Positions 1 to 9,520 of a DNA stretch of 64,000 nt are shown here, piece by piece (position 1 is the stretch's first letter; each line of letters starts with the position of its first letter). The position numbers and the translations under genes were made by a program. The DNA is from Streptacidiphilus sp. 4-A2 (lineage in GTDB: Bacteria > Actinomycetota > Actinomycetes > Streptomycetales > Streptomycetaceae). Location: positions 372,001 to 436,000 of the forward strand of contig JAAFYY010000001.1 in the NCBI GenBank assembly GCA_014284505.1, read 5' to 3'. Below the pieces are notes generated by a model that saw only the letters and a list, made by a program, of their open reading frames with translations, ran no database searches and was not told the DNA's origin.

Positions 1-1
1 G

Positions 2-85
2 ATCTGGGAGGGGACCAGCGAGATCCAGCGGCTGATCATCGCCCGTTCGCTCGAACGGCGGGGCGTCACCGCCGTCATCGGCTGA
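2..85 (+). CDS. Acyl-CoA dehydrogenase, C-terminal end (partial)
   Basis: Only the last 27 codons are in the window, ending in TGA at 83-85. They read IWEGTSEIQRLIIAR followed by a short tail. The W/YEGTSEIQ..IIAR signature is the C-terminal FAD/substrate-contact segment of acyl-CoA dehydrogenases. The gene starts left of the window, so substrate chain length and partners cannot be judged. The aldehyde dehydrogenase start lies 92 bases downstream on the same strand. Confidence 0.8.
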   Translation: MWEGTSEIQRLIIARSLERRGVTAVIG

Positions 86-176
86 CCCGTCCACACCACG
101 GACGGCGGCACGGCCGCACCACGGCGAGACCGGACAGCCACCACAGACAGTGACACCGGACAAGGAGGGCACGGCG

Positions 177-1606
177 ATGGCCGAGGAGCACAACCGGATT
201 CTGATCGGCGGCGCATGGCGCCGGGCCGGAGGCGAGGAGAGCGATCCGGTCGTCGACCCGGCGACCGGCGAGCAGTACGCGAGCGTCCGGTCGGCCGACG
301 CGCGGGACGTCGACGCCGCCGTCGACGCGGCCCGCTCCGCCTTCGGCGCCTGGCGGGCGACCACCCCCGCGGAACGCTCGTCAGCGCTGCTGGAGCTCGC
401 CGGGGCGCTGGCGCAGGACGCCGCCGAGCTGGCCGGCATCGAGTCGCGCAACGCCGGCAAGCCGATCTCGGCCGTGCCGGAGGAGATCGGCTACGCCCTG
501 GACAACCTCAGGTTCCTGGCCGGCGCCGCCCGCACCCTGACCGGCCCGGTCGCCGCCGAGTACACCCGGGCGCGACCTCCTACGTCCGCCGGGAGCCAGT
601 GGGCGTGGTGGGGGCGATCGCGCCCTGGAACTATCCGCTGATGATGGCGGTCTGGAAGCTCGCCCCGGCCCTGGCGGCCGGCTGCCCGGTGGTGCTCAAG
701 CCCTCCGAGTGGACACCGCTCAGCACGCTGCGGCTCGGCGAGGCGGCGGCCCGGATCCTGCCGCCCGGCGTGGTCAACATCGTCACCGGCGCGGGCCCGG
801 TCGGCGCGGCGCTCAGCGCGCATCCGGGAGTCGACCTGGTCTCGGTGACCGGCTCGCTGGAGACCGGTCGCCGTATCGCCGCCGCGGCCGCACCGACGGT
901 CAAGCGGCTGCACCTGGAACTCGGCGGCAAGGCCCCGGTCGTGGTGTTCGACGACGCCGACCCCGCGGCCGTCGCGGCCGCGGTACGGACCGCCGGTTTC
1001 GGCAACGCCGGACAGGACTGCACCGCGGCCTGTCGCGTCATCGCCACCCCCAAGGTCTACCCGGCGGTCCTGGAGGCGGTCGCCGCCGCGGCGGGCGCCC
1101 TGCGCTGCGGGGATCCGGCCGACCCGGCCACCGAGCTCGGCCCGCTGGCCTCCCACCGGCACCGCGACCGGGTGGCCGGTCTGGTCGCCCGGGCGCTGGC
1201 GGCCGGTGCCCGGCCGGTCGCCGGCGCGAGGACGCCCGACGGCCCCGGCGCCTTCTACCCGGCGACCGTGCTGGCCGGCCCCGGCCAGGGCGCGGAGATC
1301 GTGCAGCAGGAGGTGTTCGGCCCGGTGGTCACCGTCCAGCGCGCCGCCGACGAGGAGCAGGCCCTGGCCATGGCCGCGGACGTGCCCTTCGCCCTGGCCG
1401 CCTCGGTCTGGACCCGCGACGTCGGCCGGGCCATGCGCGCGACCGCCGCGCTGCGCTTCGGCGCGGTCTGGGTCAACGACCATCTGACGAGCGTCTCGGA
1501 GATGCCGCACGGCGGCTTCAAGCAGTCCGGCTACGGCAAGGACAACTCGACCGGCGCCATCGACCACTACACCGAGCCCAGGCACGTCATGCTGCGCTGG
1601 GACTGA
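177..1606 (+). CDS. NAD(P)-dependent aldehyde dehydrogenase (gamma-aminobutyraldehyde / betaine-aldehyde type), one frame break
   Basis: The gene oxidises an aldehyde to its acid with NAD(P). About 476 residues once one break is bridged, a normal family length. The start is ATG 177, preceded by AAGGAGGG at 162-169; a GTG 27 bases upstream has no such site. Visible motifs are PWNYPLMMAVWK (cofactor fold entry), LELGGKAP with the general-base Glu, and FGNAGQDC with the catalytic Cys. The C-terminus has PHGGFKQSGYGKD, typical of aminobutyraldehyde and betaine-aldehyde dehydrogenases. One C appears missing in the ACCCGG run at about 564-569, moving the frame between EYTP and GATSYVRREPVG. Exact substrate is inferred only. 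Confidence 0.88.
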
Positions 1607-1637
1607 CCCGGCGGCCGGAGCCGCCGGGTCCGGCCGG

Positions 1638-3572
1638 TCAGTGGCCGCGGCGCAGGGCGGCGATGAAGACGGCGCCGTTCGGGGTGCCGATGCCGGTCAT
1701 GGTGTCATAGCCCTTGGCGGTCACCTGCTGGGTCTGCGAACGCTGCTGGTCGTCGAAGACGTCGACGTTCGCGCTGGTGAAGTCGTCGATGGGCGCGATG
1801 TACGCGGCCCGGTCCGGCTTCGGCGTGGACGCGCCGACCGGCAGGGCGTCGTGGAACGCCTGGGTCGGGGCCAGCCGGTAGAGCAGCGGATCGATGAAGC
1901 CGTAGGGCGTCTTCTGCCCCTGCTGGGCGTCGGCGACCAGGCCCGCGACCAGCGGGGTGGCCAGGCTGGTGCCCGCGTTCACCACGGTCAGGTAGCGCCC
2001 CGGCTTGCCGTTGCTGTCCGTCTCGGTGTAGCCGATCAGCATGCCGGTGTCGGGGTCGGCGTCGGCGGAGATGTCGGGCACGGTCCGGCCGAGCACCGTC
2101 TTGCCGGCCACCCGGACCTGCGCCATGGACGCCGGGACGACGCCCTTCTGGTACGACGGCTGCGGGTAGACGCCGCTGACTCCCCCGCCGCCTCCGCTGA
2201 CGCCCTCGTCCTGCCAGGTGCCGCCGGCCAGCGAGCCGAAGTCGTCGGACCAGCCGGTTTCGAACAGCCGGTTCTGCGCGGCCCCGATGCCGAGGGTGGT
2301 GCCGCCGACCGCGACCGCGTACGGGTCGGAGTCGGTGGTCGTCAGGCCCGGGGTGTCGCCGGAGGCGACGTACATGCCGACCCCCTCGGCGGCGGCCCGC
2401 ACGTCGATGGCGTGCACGGTCTGCGGCGACACCTCCCCCGCGGGATCTGCCACGAGTTCGAGGCGATGGAGGCCAGGGGGTGGTGGCCGTCCCCGGTCAG
2501 CACGGCCGAGGCCGCGTCCAGCAGCGCCTGGTCCTCGTCACAGCCGGTGCCCACCACCATCACCTGGTCCGCGCCCGGCGCCATGGCGTAGACGGCCTCG
2601 GAGTCCATCTCGGCCTCGACATCGACGGCGGGCGACTGCGCCGTACGCTGCTCCGCCGGGGGCGCCTTGCAGGTGCTCCCGGCCTGGATCTGCCGGAACT
2701 GGGAGCTCTTCGGCAGCGGCAGGTGATTGCTCCGGGCGTACGCCGTCAGCGTCTGGAACATCGCGGTCGGCGAGGTCTCCTCGGTCAGCGCCACGGTCTG
2801 GCCGCTGCCGCTGTCCTGCGCGGTCGCCCCGTAGGCGGCGCGCAGCTGCGCGGCGGAGTACCCGCACACCGGCAGTGAGGCCTGGGTCAGCCCCTGGTAC
2901 GCCGGGCTCAGGGCCTGCTCATGCTGCGCCCAGTACTGGGAGCAGGTCGCCGCCGTGCCGCTGCGCGGGGCTGCCGCGGCCGTGCTCCGCGACGCGGCGG
3001 GCGCGGTGCTCAGCCCGGTCACCGCCAGGACGTCGGAGGCCAGCGAGGCCGGCACCGACGCCGCGCGGTCGTTGGCGCTGAACACCGCCGACCCGCCGGC
3101 GGCGGCCCGGCCCGGTACCGGCCGATGCCCACCTGGAAGGCCGACTCGACCGCCGGGACCGGCCCGGTCGCCGACACATAGTCACGGCCGCTGTCGACCT
3201 GGACCCCGGTCAGCCCCTTGCCGGTGAGCCACGCCGCCACCGCCCCGGCCTGCGCGGCGGAAGGGCCGAACCTGGCGGTGTAGGCGTCCGGGCTCAGATA
3301 GTGGTGGAATGCCGGACTGCCCGGCGTGGCCACCGCGCCGCGGTCGCGGCGGCGCCCGCCAGATCCGGCCTGAGCCACACCTGGACGGTCAGCCGCTCCG
3401 AGGCCGGCGCGGCCCCCACCCGGGTGGCGGTGGCCACCGCGGCGGGGAGCGACCCCGGCACCGCGACGGCTGACGCCGCCTGCGCGGGGACCGCCACCGC
3501 ACCGATCCCGCCGGCGGCGACCACCGCCGCACAGGCCGCCGTCACGGCGCTCCTGCGCAAGAGCCCTCCCAT
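1638..3572 (-). CDS. Secreted sedolisin-family (S53) serine-carboxyl protease, three frame breaks
   Basis: An exported acid-type protease precursor of about 645 residues. The start is ATG 3572 with GGAGGG just upstream, followed by a signal peptide (MGGLLRRSAV..., hydrophobic stretch, cut near VPAQA). The pro-domain is recognisable by FHHYLSPDAYTARFGPS, typical of the S53 activation peptide. The mature part shows the Glu/Asp pair in DVEAEMDSE, the SNSW segment, the nucleophile in NAGTSLATP and the calcium-site-like PDISADADPDTG. The frame changes near 3310, 3110 and 2450. All catalytic segments are intact, so errors in the sequence are likelier than a dead gene. It faces away from the LysR gene at 3737. 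Confidence 0.9.
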
Positions 3573-3710
3573 AGCGTTTCCACCCTCCCTCGTTGCACAG
3601 CGCCCCCACAGGCCGCCGTTCTCACCGGCGTACGACGCAGTCCACGCGGTCCCCGGTTGCGGGGAACACAAACCCGGCCCCTTCCGCGCGGCGGTCGGCT
3701 GATCGCAGCC

Positions 3711-3720
3711 AACGATCGTT
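3711..3720. promoter_or_regulatory. Palindrome in the sedolisin/LysR divergent promoter region
   Basis: The 10-base perfect palindrome AACGATCGTT lies 16 bases upstream of the LysR start, in the 164-base divergent region. It could be part of an autoregulatory operator, but it is short and function is inferred from position only. Confidence 0.3.
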
Positions 3721-3736
3721 CCCCTAGGGTGTCGGC

Positions 3737-4672
3737 ATGGACCTCGACACCGTCCGGACCTTCGTCACCGCCGCCGACACGGGGCAGTTCCAGGAGGCCG
3801 CGGCCGAGCTGGCGGTCACCCAGCAGGCCGTCTCCAAGCGCATCGCCACCCTGGAACGCAGCCTCGGTGTACGGCTGTTCACCCGTACCGCGCGCGGAGC
3901 CGAGCTCACCATCGACGGGCAGGCGTTCCTGCCCCACGCCCGCGAGCTGCTGCGCGTCGCCGAGCGGGCGGTCGCGTCGGTGCGCACCGGTCACCGTCCG
4001 CTGCGCGTCGACGTGCTCGCCTCGCGCAGCGCGGCGTCCGGCCTGATGCGCGGCTTCCACCGCGCGCACCCGGACGTCGAGCTCGACGTGGTGATGCTGT
4101 TCGACGTCGAGGCGGCCGTCACCGCCATCCGCTCCGGTGTGATCGACGCCTCCTTCCGCGCCGTGGCCGTCCCCGGCCGCCCCCTGCCCGGGGACATCGA
4201 GTCCGTCCGGGTGCTCGACGAAGCACTCCAGCTCCTCACCGGACCCGCCCACGCGCTGGCGAACGCCCGGTCGGTGACCGTCGCCCAGCTCGCCGGGCAC
4301 CGGATCTGGATGCCGGGCATCGTCCCCGGTACCGAGTGGGCCGCCTACTACGACGACCTCGTCGCCGAGTTCGGCCTCACCATCGAGGCGACCGGCCCCA
4401 ACTTCGGTTCGGATGCCCTCCTGGACACCATCGCCGACACCCCGGCCCTGGCCACCTTCATGGGCGAGCAGACCCGCCTGGTCTGGCCCGTCGACCACGG
4501 CCTGCGCCGCATCCCGGTGACCGACCCGGCGCCGGTCTACCCGCACTCCCTCCTGTGGCACCGCGACAACCCCCACCCGGCGCTGGCCGCCCTGCGCGCA
4601 CATCTGGCCGCCACAGCGCCCGGCCACAGCGCTGCCGGGAGCTGGACACCGGGCTGGGTGGCCGCACGCTGA
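3737..4672 (+). CDS. LysR-family transcriptional regulator
   Basis: 311 residues, intact. The N-terminal winged helix-turn-helix (about residues 1-60) reads MDLDTVRTFVTAADTGQFQE followed by AVTQQAVSKRIATLERSLG and LFTRTARGAELT, a textbook LysR DNA-binding domain. Residues about 90-300 form the periplasmic-binding-protein-like effector domain. It is transcribed divergently from the sedolisin gene with 164 bases between, the usual LysR arrangement for control of the neighbour and itself. Effector unknown. The downstream 215 bases to the next gene hold GGCTCC-rich low-complexity sequence only. Confidence 0.93.
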   Translation: MDLDTVRTFVTAADTGQFQEAAAELAVTQQAVSKRIATLERSLGVRLFTRTARGAELTIDGQAFLPHARELLRVAERAVASVRTGHRPLRVDVLASRSAASGLMRGFHRAHPDVELDVVMLFDVEAAVTAIRSGVIDASFRAVAVPGRPLPGDIESVRVLDEALQLLTGPAHALANARSVTVAQLAGHRIWMPGIVPGTEWAAYYDDLVAEFGLTIEATGPNFGSDALLDTIADTPALATFMGEQTRLVWPVDHGLRRIPVTDPAPVYPHSLLWHRDNPHPALAALRAHLAATAPGHSAAGSWTPGWVAAR

Positions 4673-4887
4673 GCCCGGCTCCGGCCACCGGCTCCGGCTC
4701 CGGCTCCGGCCACCGGCGTGCTCCGCGCGCAGGGTCGGGACGATCTCGTCCACAAGTGGCACAGGACACCTCACGCCATGCCTGCTGACCTGCACCGATG
4801 CGGACGTGCGGCAGGCGCCGGCGCGGACCGCCGCCGCGGGGCCGGGGAACGACGGGGCTCCACAGGAACACCTGGCACCATGCTGGC

Positions 4888-5856
4888 GTGACGACAGACA
4901 CCACGGTGCTCGACCGGCACCACGACGACGGCCGCACCCCCGGCCCGGCGGCCGCGCGCCCGCTCGACCCGCGCAGGCGGCTCCAGCTGGCGCTCGCGGC
5001 GGTGTGGCTGCTGGACGGCGTGCTGCAGTTCCAGCCGTACATGTTCACCAAGAGCTTCGCCGCGATGACGCTGGCCCCCACCGCCGCCGGAAACCCCGGC
5101 TGGGTGGCCGGCCCGGTCCACTGGGTCACCACCCTCAGCCTCGACCACCCGGTCTCCAGCAACACCCTGTTCGCGCTGATCCAGGTCGCGCTCGGGATCG
5201 GCATAGCCTGGCGGCCCGCGGTCAGACCCGCCCTGCTCGCCTCGATCGCCTGGTCGCTGGGCGTGTGGTGGCTGGGCGAGGGGTTCGGCGGGCTGTTCGC
5301 CGGCTCCGCGGATCCGCTGACCGGCGCTCCCGGCGCGGTGGTGCTGTACGCACTGCTCGCCCTCCTGCTCTGGCCCAGCGAACGGCCCTCCGCGTTTCCC
5401 GCCGCCGGACGTGTCGGCGAGCGGCCCGCCCGCGCGGTGTGGGTACTGCTGTGGGCTGCCTTCGCCTACCTCGCGGTACTGCCCGGCAACCGGGCCTCCG
5501 GCGCGATCCAGGGCGCCGTCAGCGCCGCCTTCACCGGTGCGCCGGGCTGGCTGGTCCAGTTCACCAACCACGTCGGCAACCTGACCGTCGGCCGTGACCT
5601 GGCGATCTCGGTCGCGTTCAGCGTGGCGTTCGCTCTGATCGCACTCTGCGTCCTGCTGCCCTGGCGCGGGGCCGTGATCGCGGGCCTGGTCGTCGCCGTG
5701 GTGCTCGCCGCGGTGATCTGGGTGTTCGGCGAAGGCTTCGGCATGCCGTTCCAGGGCATGGCCACCGACCCGAACACCGGGCCGCTGCTCGTCCTGCTCG
5801 CGGCCGCCTACTGGCCCGCCCGTCGCCCGATCCGAACGGAGACCGCAACCGCATGA
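4888..5856 (+). CDS. Polytopic membrane protein paired with a DUF5134 protein
   Basis: 322 residues from the GTG at 4888 (VTTDTTVLDRHH...). An upstream ATG at 4798 would add an arginine-rich, non-conserved-looking leader, so GTG is preferred. After a charged N-terminus there are about seven or eight hydrophobic segments, starting at LALAAVWLLDGVLQF and ending at LLVLLAAAYWPARR. No catalytic motif is seen. The stop overlaps the start of the DUF5134 gene (ATGA at 5853-5856), so the two are translationally coupled. This pair recurs in actinomycetes, but its function is not known to me. Confidence 0.75.
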   Translation: MTTDTTVLDRHHDDGRTPGPAAARPLDPRRRLQLALAAVWLLDGVLQFQPYMFTKSFAAMTLAPTAAGNPGWVAGPVHWVTTLSLDHPVSSNTLFALIQVALGIGIAWRPAVRPALLASIAWSLGVWWLGEGFGGLFAGSADPLTGAPGAVVLYALLALLLWPSERPSAFPAAGRVGERPARAVWVLLWAAFAYLAVLPGNRASGAIQGAVSAAFTGAPGWLVQFTNHVGNLTVGRDLAISVAFSVAFALIALCVLLPWRGAVIAGLVVAVVLAAVIWVFGEGFGMPFQGMATDPNTGPLLVLLAAAYWPARRPIRTETATA

Positions 5857-6485
5857 GCGCCCCGGACTGGCTGGTCAACCTTCTCGCGACGGCGATGCTG
5901 GCGATCATGGCGCTGTTCGTCTGGCGCCTGGCCGTGTCCCGGGCCTGGCAGCGCCCCGCCGACCACACCTCGGACGCCTTCCACGCCCTGGCGGCCCTGG
6001 CCCTGGCCGGGATGCTGGTCGGGTGGACGGCCACACTCCCGCGCGCGGCCTGGGCCGCGGTCTTCGCCGCCGGGGCCGTGTACTTCGCCCTGCACTGGGC
6101 CCACGCCCGTACGACGGGCCGGGCGGCGCGGAGCCGTGACCTGGTCGACGCGGCAACGAGCGCCGTCCTGGTCTACATGCTCCTGGCCGGTGTGGCGCCC
6201 TCGGTACTCTCGCGCTCCACGGCCGGTCTGTATGTCATGGCCGGGATGCCCGGCATGATCAAGGACAACATGATCCACTACCCCGCGCTCGGCATGGTCT
6301 TCGCCGTCGCCGCGATCGGCTATGTGGTGGTCCTGCTCGACCGCGTCTCCCAGAGCCCGCGCCCGGCGCCGCTCCCCGACGGCGCACCGGCCCGCCCGAC
6401 TCCGCTGACCCCCAGGCTCGCCGAATGCTGCCGCCTGTTCCTGCTGGCCACCATCGCCTACGCCATCTTCGCCAAGGTGGTGTGA
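5853..6485 (+). CDS. DUF5134 integral membrane protein
   Basis: 210 residues, intact. It has about five transmembrane segments, with a recognisable AWAAVFAAGAVYFALHWAHAR segment and the motif MAGMPGMIKDNMIHYPALGMVF before the C-terminal helices, which fits the DUF5134 family. The four-base ATGA overlap with the preceding gene indicates coupled translation and probably a joint membrane complex. No enzymatic residues stand out. Assignment to DUF5134 is by recognition of the general pattern; function is unknown. Confidence 0.7.
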   Translation: MSAPDWLVNLLATAMLAIMALFVWRLAVSRAWQRPADHTSDAFHALAALALAGMLVGWTATLPRAAWAAVFAAGAVYFALHWAHARTTGRAARSRDLVDAATSAVLVYMLLAGVAPSVLSRSTAGLYVMAGMPGMIKDNMIHYPALGMVFAVAAIGYVVVLLDRVSQSPRPAPLPDGAPARPTPLTPRLAECCRLFLLATIAYAIFAKVV

Positions 6486-6606
6486 ACCGCAGGCCGGCCG
6501 GCTCTTCCTGACGTAATCCCCTCAACCGGCGGGGGACGGCGGCAGCGGGGCGGCTGCTTCGGCGGAGCACCGGAAAAACGATCCCGCGTCGGGCCGCGCC
6601 GGTGCG

Positions 6607-6858
6607 TCAGTCGCCCCCGCCGCCCCCGTCGCCGCCGCCATCGCCTCCGTCGTCACCACCGTCACTGCTGCTGCTCCCGCCTCCACCTCCGCCCCCGCCG
6701 CCGCCCGAAGTGGAGGAGCAGGACGACGTGCAGTTCTGTTTGCTGCCGATGGAGTGAGCAACAGACAGGCCTATCCACACAGCGGCCCCGGCGAAGAGGA
6801 GCAGCAGCACAAGGCAGCCGCAGCATCCCTTCACCGGTTGGGCTTGACGTGCAGCCAC
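6607..6858 (-). CDS. Small single-pass membrane protein with Gly/Ser/Asp-rich tail
   Basis: About 83 residues from GTG 6858 (VAARQAQPVKGCC...); an ATG at 6903 would add 15 residues. The layout is a short basic N-terminus, a di-cysteine, one hydrophobic helix (LVLLLLFAGAAVWIGLSVA), a Cys/Ser segment (NCTSSCSS) and then a run of glycines followed by serine and DGG repeats to the stop. No known domain. The tail is low complexity, so coding status rests on the clean helix and the strand-consistent frame. Confidence 0.5.
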   Translation of the reverse strand: MAARQAQPVKGCCGCLVLLLLFAGAAVWIGLSVAHSIGSKQNCTSSCSSTSGGGGGGGGGGSSSSDGGDDGGDGGGDGGGGGD

Positions 6859-6954
6859 GGTACCCCCGAGCGCGATGACTCCCGGACCCCAGCATGGCAC
6901 CAAATGCCCGTCATGTGGACTGTCACTTCCGGCCGGTAGGACTTAGCTTCCCTC

Positions 6955-7053
6955 CGCTACCCCGATGAATTCGTCCGGCAGGACGGCGAGTGGTTCTTCG
7001 CCGAGCGCCGGCTGATGGTCGACTGGATCGAGACCCGCCCCTGCATGCCCTGA
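6955..7053 (+). pseudogene. C-terminal remnant of a SnoaL-like / NTF2-fold protein
   Basis: The 33-codon stretch ends in TGA at 7051 and reads RYPDEFVRQDGEWFFAERRL and on through VDWIETR. The pattern DEFVR.DGEW.FAERRL..DW.ETR is the closing strand pair of SnoaL-like ring-cyclase/NTF2-fold proteins. An in-frame TAG at 6937 and no start codon show that the N-terminal part is gone. It sits immediately upstream of the LtrA gene. Confidence 0.55.
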
Positions 7054-7091
7054 CCGCGGGTCCACCCCACCGACGGCAGGAGCGGCACCGG

Positions 7092-8355
7092 ATGACGGAC
7101 GAAAGCGCCCCCGACCCCGCCCCCGCCCCCGTCCCCGTCCCCGCAGGGAACCTGCCGACGTTCCGGCAGCGGCTGCGGCGGCAGCTGTGGCAGCCGCCGC
7201 GCCCCCATGGCGAGCAGCCGCGCGAGCGCGTGGTGGGCCCGCTGGAGCTCTTCTACGATCTGGTGGTGGTCGTCCTGGTCGCGCAGGCGGCCCACCACCT
7301 TGCCGGGAAGCTGACCTGGCGCGGCCTGGGCGAGTACACCGGGGTCTTCGGGCTGGTGTGGATCGCCTGGGTGAACGGGAGCCTCCACCACGAGCTGCAC
7401 GGTCACGAGGACGCCCGCGCACGGAGCACCTTCCTGGTGCAGATCCTGGTGCTCGTCCCGCTGGGCGCCTTCATTCCCGGGGCAGGTGACGCGCGGGGCG
7501 CGGCCTTCGCCGTCACCGCGGGGATCCTGTTCGCGGTCCTGGCGCTGCTGTGGCTGCTGGCCTCGCGCGGCGACCGGCCCGAGTACCGCAGATCCAGCAG
7601 GCTGTTCGTCACCGGGACCGTCTTCTGCGCCGTCGTCCTCGGCGCGAGCGCGCTGCTCCCCGCCCTCGCCCGGGTGTGGACCTGGGGGCTGCTCGACCTC
7701 GCCTATCTGGTGGGTTTCGGCGCTGTGCTCCTCGGGGTGACGCCGGGCAGGACCGTCACGCTCACCGTCACCGAGGCCCTTATCGAGCGGTTCGGGCTGC
7801 TCATCATCATCGTGCTCGGGGAGACCGTCACCGGGGTGGTGAGCGGCTCGCGGCCGAGCCGGTCAGCGCGCTCACCGTCGCCGTCGCGCTGATCGCCGTC
7901 GTGGTCGGATTCGGCGCCTGGTGGACCTACTTCGACTTCGCCGGGCACCGCGAGCCACGGCAGGCACCGGCCGCCGCCCTGCAGTGGATGCTCGCCCACC
8001 TGCCGCTCACGGCCGCGGTGGCCGCGATGGGCGCGGCCATGGTCAGCCTCGTCGAGCAGGCCCACGCCGCCCGTACCGCAGCCGCCACGTCCTGGGTACT
8101 CTGCGGCAGCGCGGCGGTCGTACTTGTCAGCACGATGCTCGTGGCCGCCAGCCTGGAAGCCTGGCGCGACAAGCGCGAGCTGTACCGCCCGCTGTCCCGT
8201 ACCTGCGCCGCGGCGACCGTCGCCTGCCTCGGGACGGCTGCGGCGCGCCCGGCGCGCTTGTGCTCGGTCTGATCCTCGTCCTGCTCTTCAGCGTCCCCTG
8301 GCTGGTCGCCGTCGGCCACCGCCTCCGTCACGAGGAGGCGCCCCCGCTCGGGTGA
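7092..8355 (+). CDS. ltrA: LtrA-family (low temperature requirement A) membrane protein, two frame breaks
   Basis: About 420 residues from ATG 7092, with GGAG 11 bases upstream. After a proline-rich cytoplasmic N-terminus comes the family signature VGPLELFYDLVVVVLVAQAAHHLAG, then about ten or eleven transmembrane segments including LIIIVLGETVTGVV and WWTYFDF. The reading frame changes near 7850 and near 8245; the helices continue smoothly in the next frame and the final helix ends LILVLLFSVPWLVAVGHRL. The Listeria founder member was linked to growth in the cold. Substrate and mechanism are unknown. Confidence 0.85.
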
Positions 8356-8465
8356 GGTCAGGCCTGGACGCCGGGCGCAGGCACCGAGGCTTTCCGGGCA
8401 GGCATGGCCCCTCCGGGAGCGCTCCCGTGCACCCGAGCCCGCCGGCGCCGCACCCCTGGCAGCCA

Positions 8466-8721
8466 TCAACGCGGCTCTGAACCGCCTCTCCGCGCGCTGC
8501 CGACCGCCGCGCGGTCAGGCTCACCGGCTGCCGCGCCCCCGGATTCCAGCATCGCGGCCCACTCCGCCAGTCGCGCGAAGTGCTCCGGCAGCAGCCCGGT
8601 GCGCGGGCTCTCCCAGCCGGTCGGGCGCATGCGTGTGTGCCGTAGCCGGGCGGACGCCGGGTCGGCTTCGCGGCATAGGGTTGAGCGGGCCGTCCACGTC
8701 CACCAGCAGCAGCGGCCTCAA
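8466..8721 (-). pseudogene. Truncated HAD-like hydrolase, N-terminal part only
   Basis: The segment begins with RPLLLVDVDGPLNP, a HAD motif I (DxDG, nucleophile Asp), and continues through MRPTGWESPRTGLLPEHF and LAEWAAMLESGG. The remaining HAD motifs (Ser/Thr, Lys, acidic) are absent because the frame runs into a stop near 8466. Two internal breaks are needed. A TTG start at 8721 overlaps the TGA of the preceding GNAT gene, suggesting former coupling. It looks like a degraded member of a family common in streptomycetes. Confidence 0.5.
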
Positions 8722-9283
8722 CCGGGCACGTCCGCGGGGCGAGGTCGTCCGGGTCAGCGAGTGGAGGACGAGATCGACGCGACCGCCGTGGACGACACCG
8801 GCGTTGCGCATCACCCCCTCCTCATGGAAGCCGGCCCGCAGCGCGGTCCGTCGAGAGGCCAGGTTGCCAGTGGCAGCCTTGAGTTCGAGGCGCTGGATGC
8901 CGTGGTCCCGCAGTGCCCAGTGGCCGAGAGCCCGGCAAGCCCCGGCGGCATGCCCCCGGCCCCGGGCCCAGGGGGCGAGCCAGTACCCGACCTCGCTGGT
9001 GAGGGTGCGCCAGTTGGTCTTCCGCAGGCCGACGGTGCCCAGGAGGCGATCGGTCGCGGGATCCGCGATGGCGAAGTGGATCCCCTCCCTCTTCCCTGAG
9101 TCTGTGCGAGGTCCTGAGGCACCAGTCGGCGGCGTGGTCGAGCGTGTAGGGCTGGGGCAGGGGTACCCACTGCTGGGTGAGCGGGTCGGCGGCCCCGGCC
9201 CGGTGTCGGCGATGTCGGCCCGCGCAAAGGGCGGAGGACGAATGCGCCCGTCGGCAGGACTGTCTCAGGAATGTCGGTGCCAC
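8718..9283 (-). CDS. GNAT-family N-acetyltransferase (RimJ/RimL type), several frame breaks
   Basis: About 189 residues when the frames are joined, the usual length for single-domain RimJ-like enzymes that acetylate amines with acetyl-CoA. The GTG at 9283 follows GGGGAGGGG with 8-base spacing. Pieces in order are PTGAFVLRPL, ADPLTQQWVPLPQPYTLDHA, LLGTVGLRK, GYWLAPWARGRGHA (the Q/RxxGxG/A acetyl-CoA loop, here RGRGHA), ALGHWALRDHGIQRLELKA and FHEEGVMRNA. Breaks occur near 9278, 9215, 9080 and 8810. Substrate unknown. Confidence 0.65.
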
Positions 9284-9309
9284 CCGCGTCCCCTCCCCGG
9301 ATCGGTCGG

Positions 9310-9378
9310 CTGCTTTCAGCCCACGAGCCCGCGGCAAGCGAGCCCGCGGGCTCACGAGCTCGTGGGCTGAAAGTAGCA
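9310..9378. repeat. Long imperfect palindrome upstream of two divergent genes
   Basis: TTTCAGCCCACGAGC at 9314-9328 is the exact reverse complement of GCTCGTGGGCTGAAA at 9358-9372, and flanking CTGC/GCAG extends it. The 29-base centre contains GCCCGCGG twice. It lies in the gap between the GNAT gene (leftward) and the LLM oxidoreductase (rightward), so it is not an end-of-gene terminator for either. It may be an operator, a relic of an inserted mini-element or a structured leader. Confidence 0.6.
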
Positions 9379-9520
9379 GGGGCGGCCGGGCAGCCGCCCC
9401 TGGACAAAGCGCGGCCCGGTGGCGGGCCGGTCAGCGGGGCTCGCCCGTCCGGCTGACCCGTGGGCCGCGTCACCCGGGTGCGTCCGCGCCCCAGGCTTAG
9501 GCTGCTCGCGGAGGTGACGG

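Noticed and set aside
491..1585. Long open frame antisense to the aldehyde dehydrogenase
   Set aside because: High-GC shadow frame: arginine/glycine-rich, no motif, and opposite a gene with clear catalytic residues. The same holds for many long antisense frames across the window.
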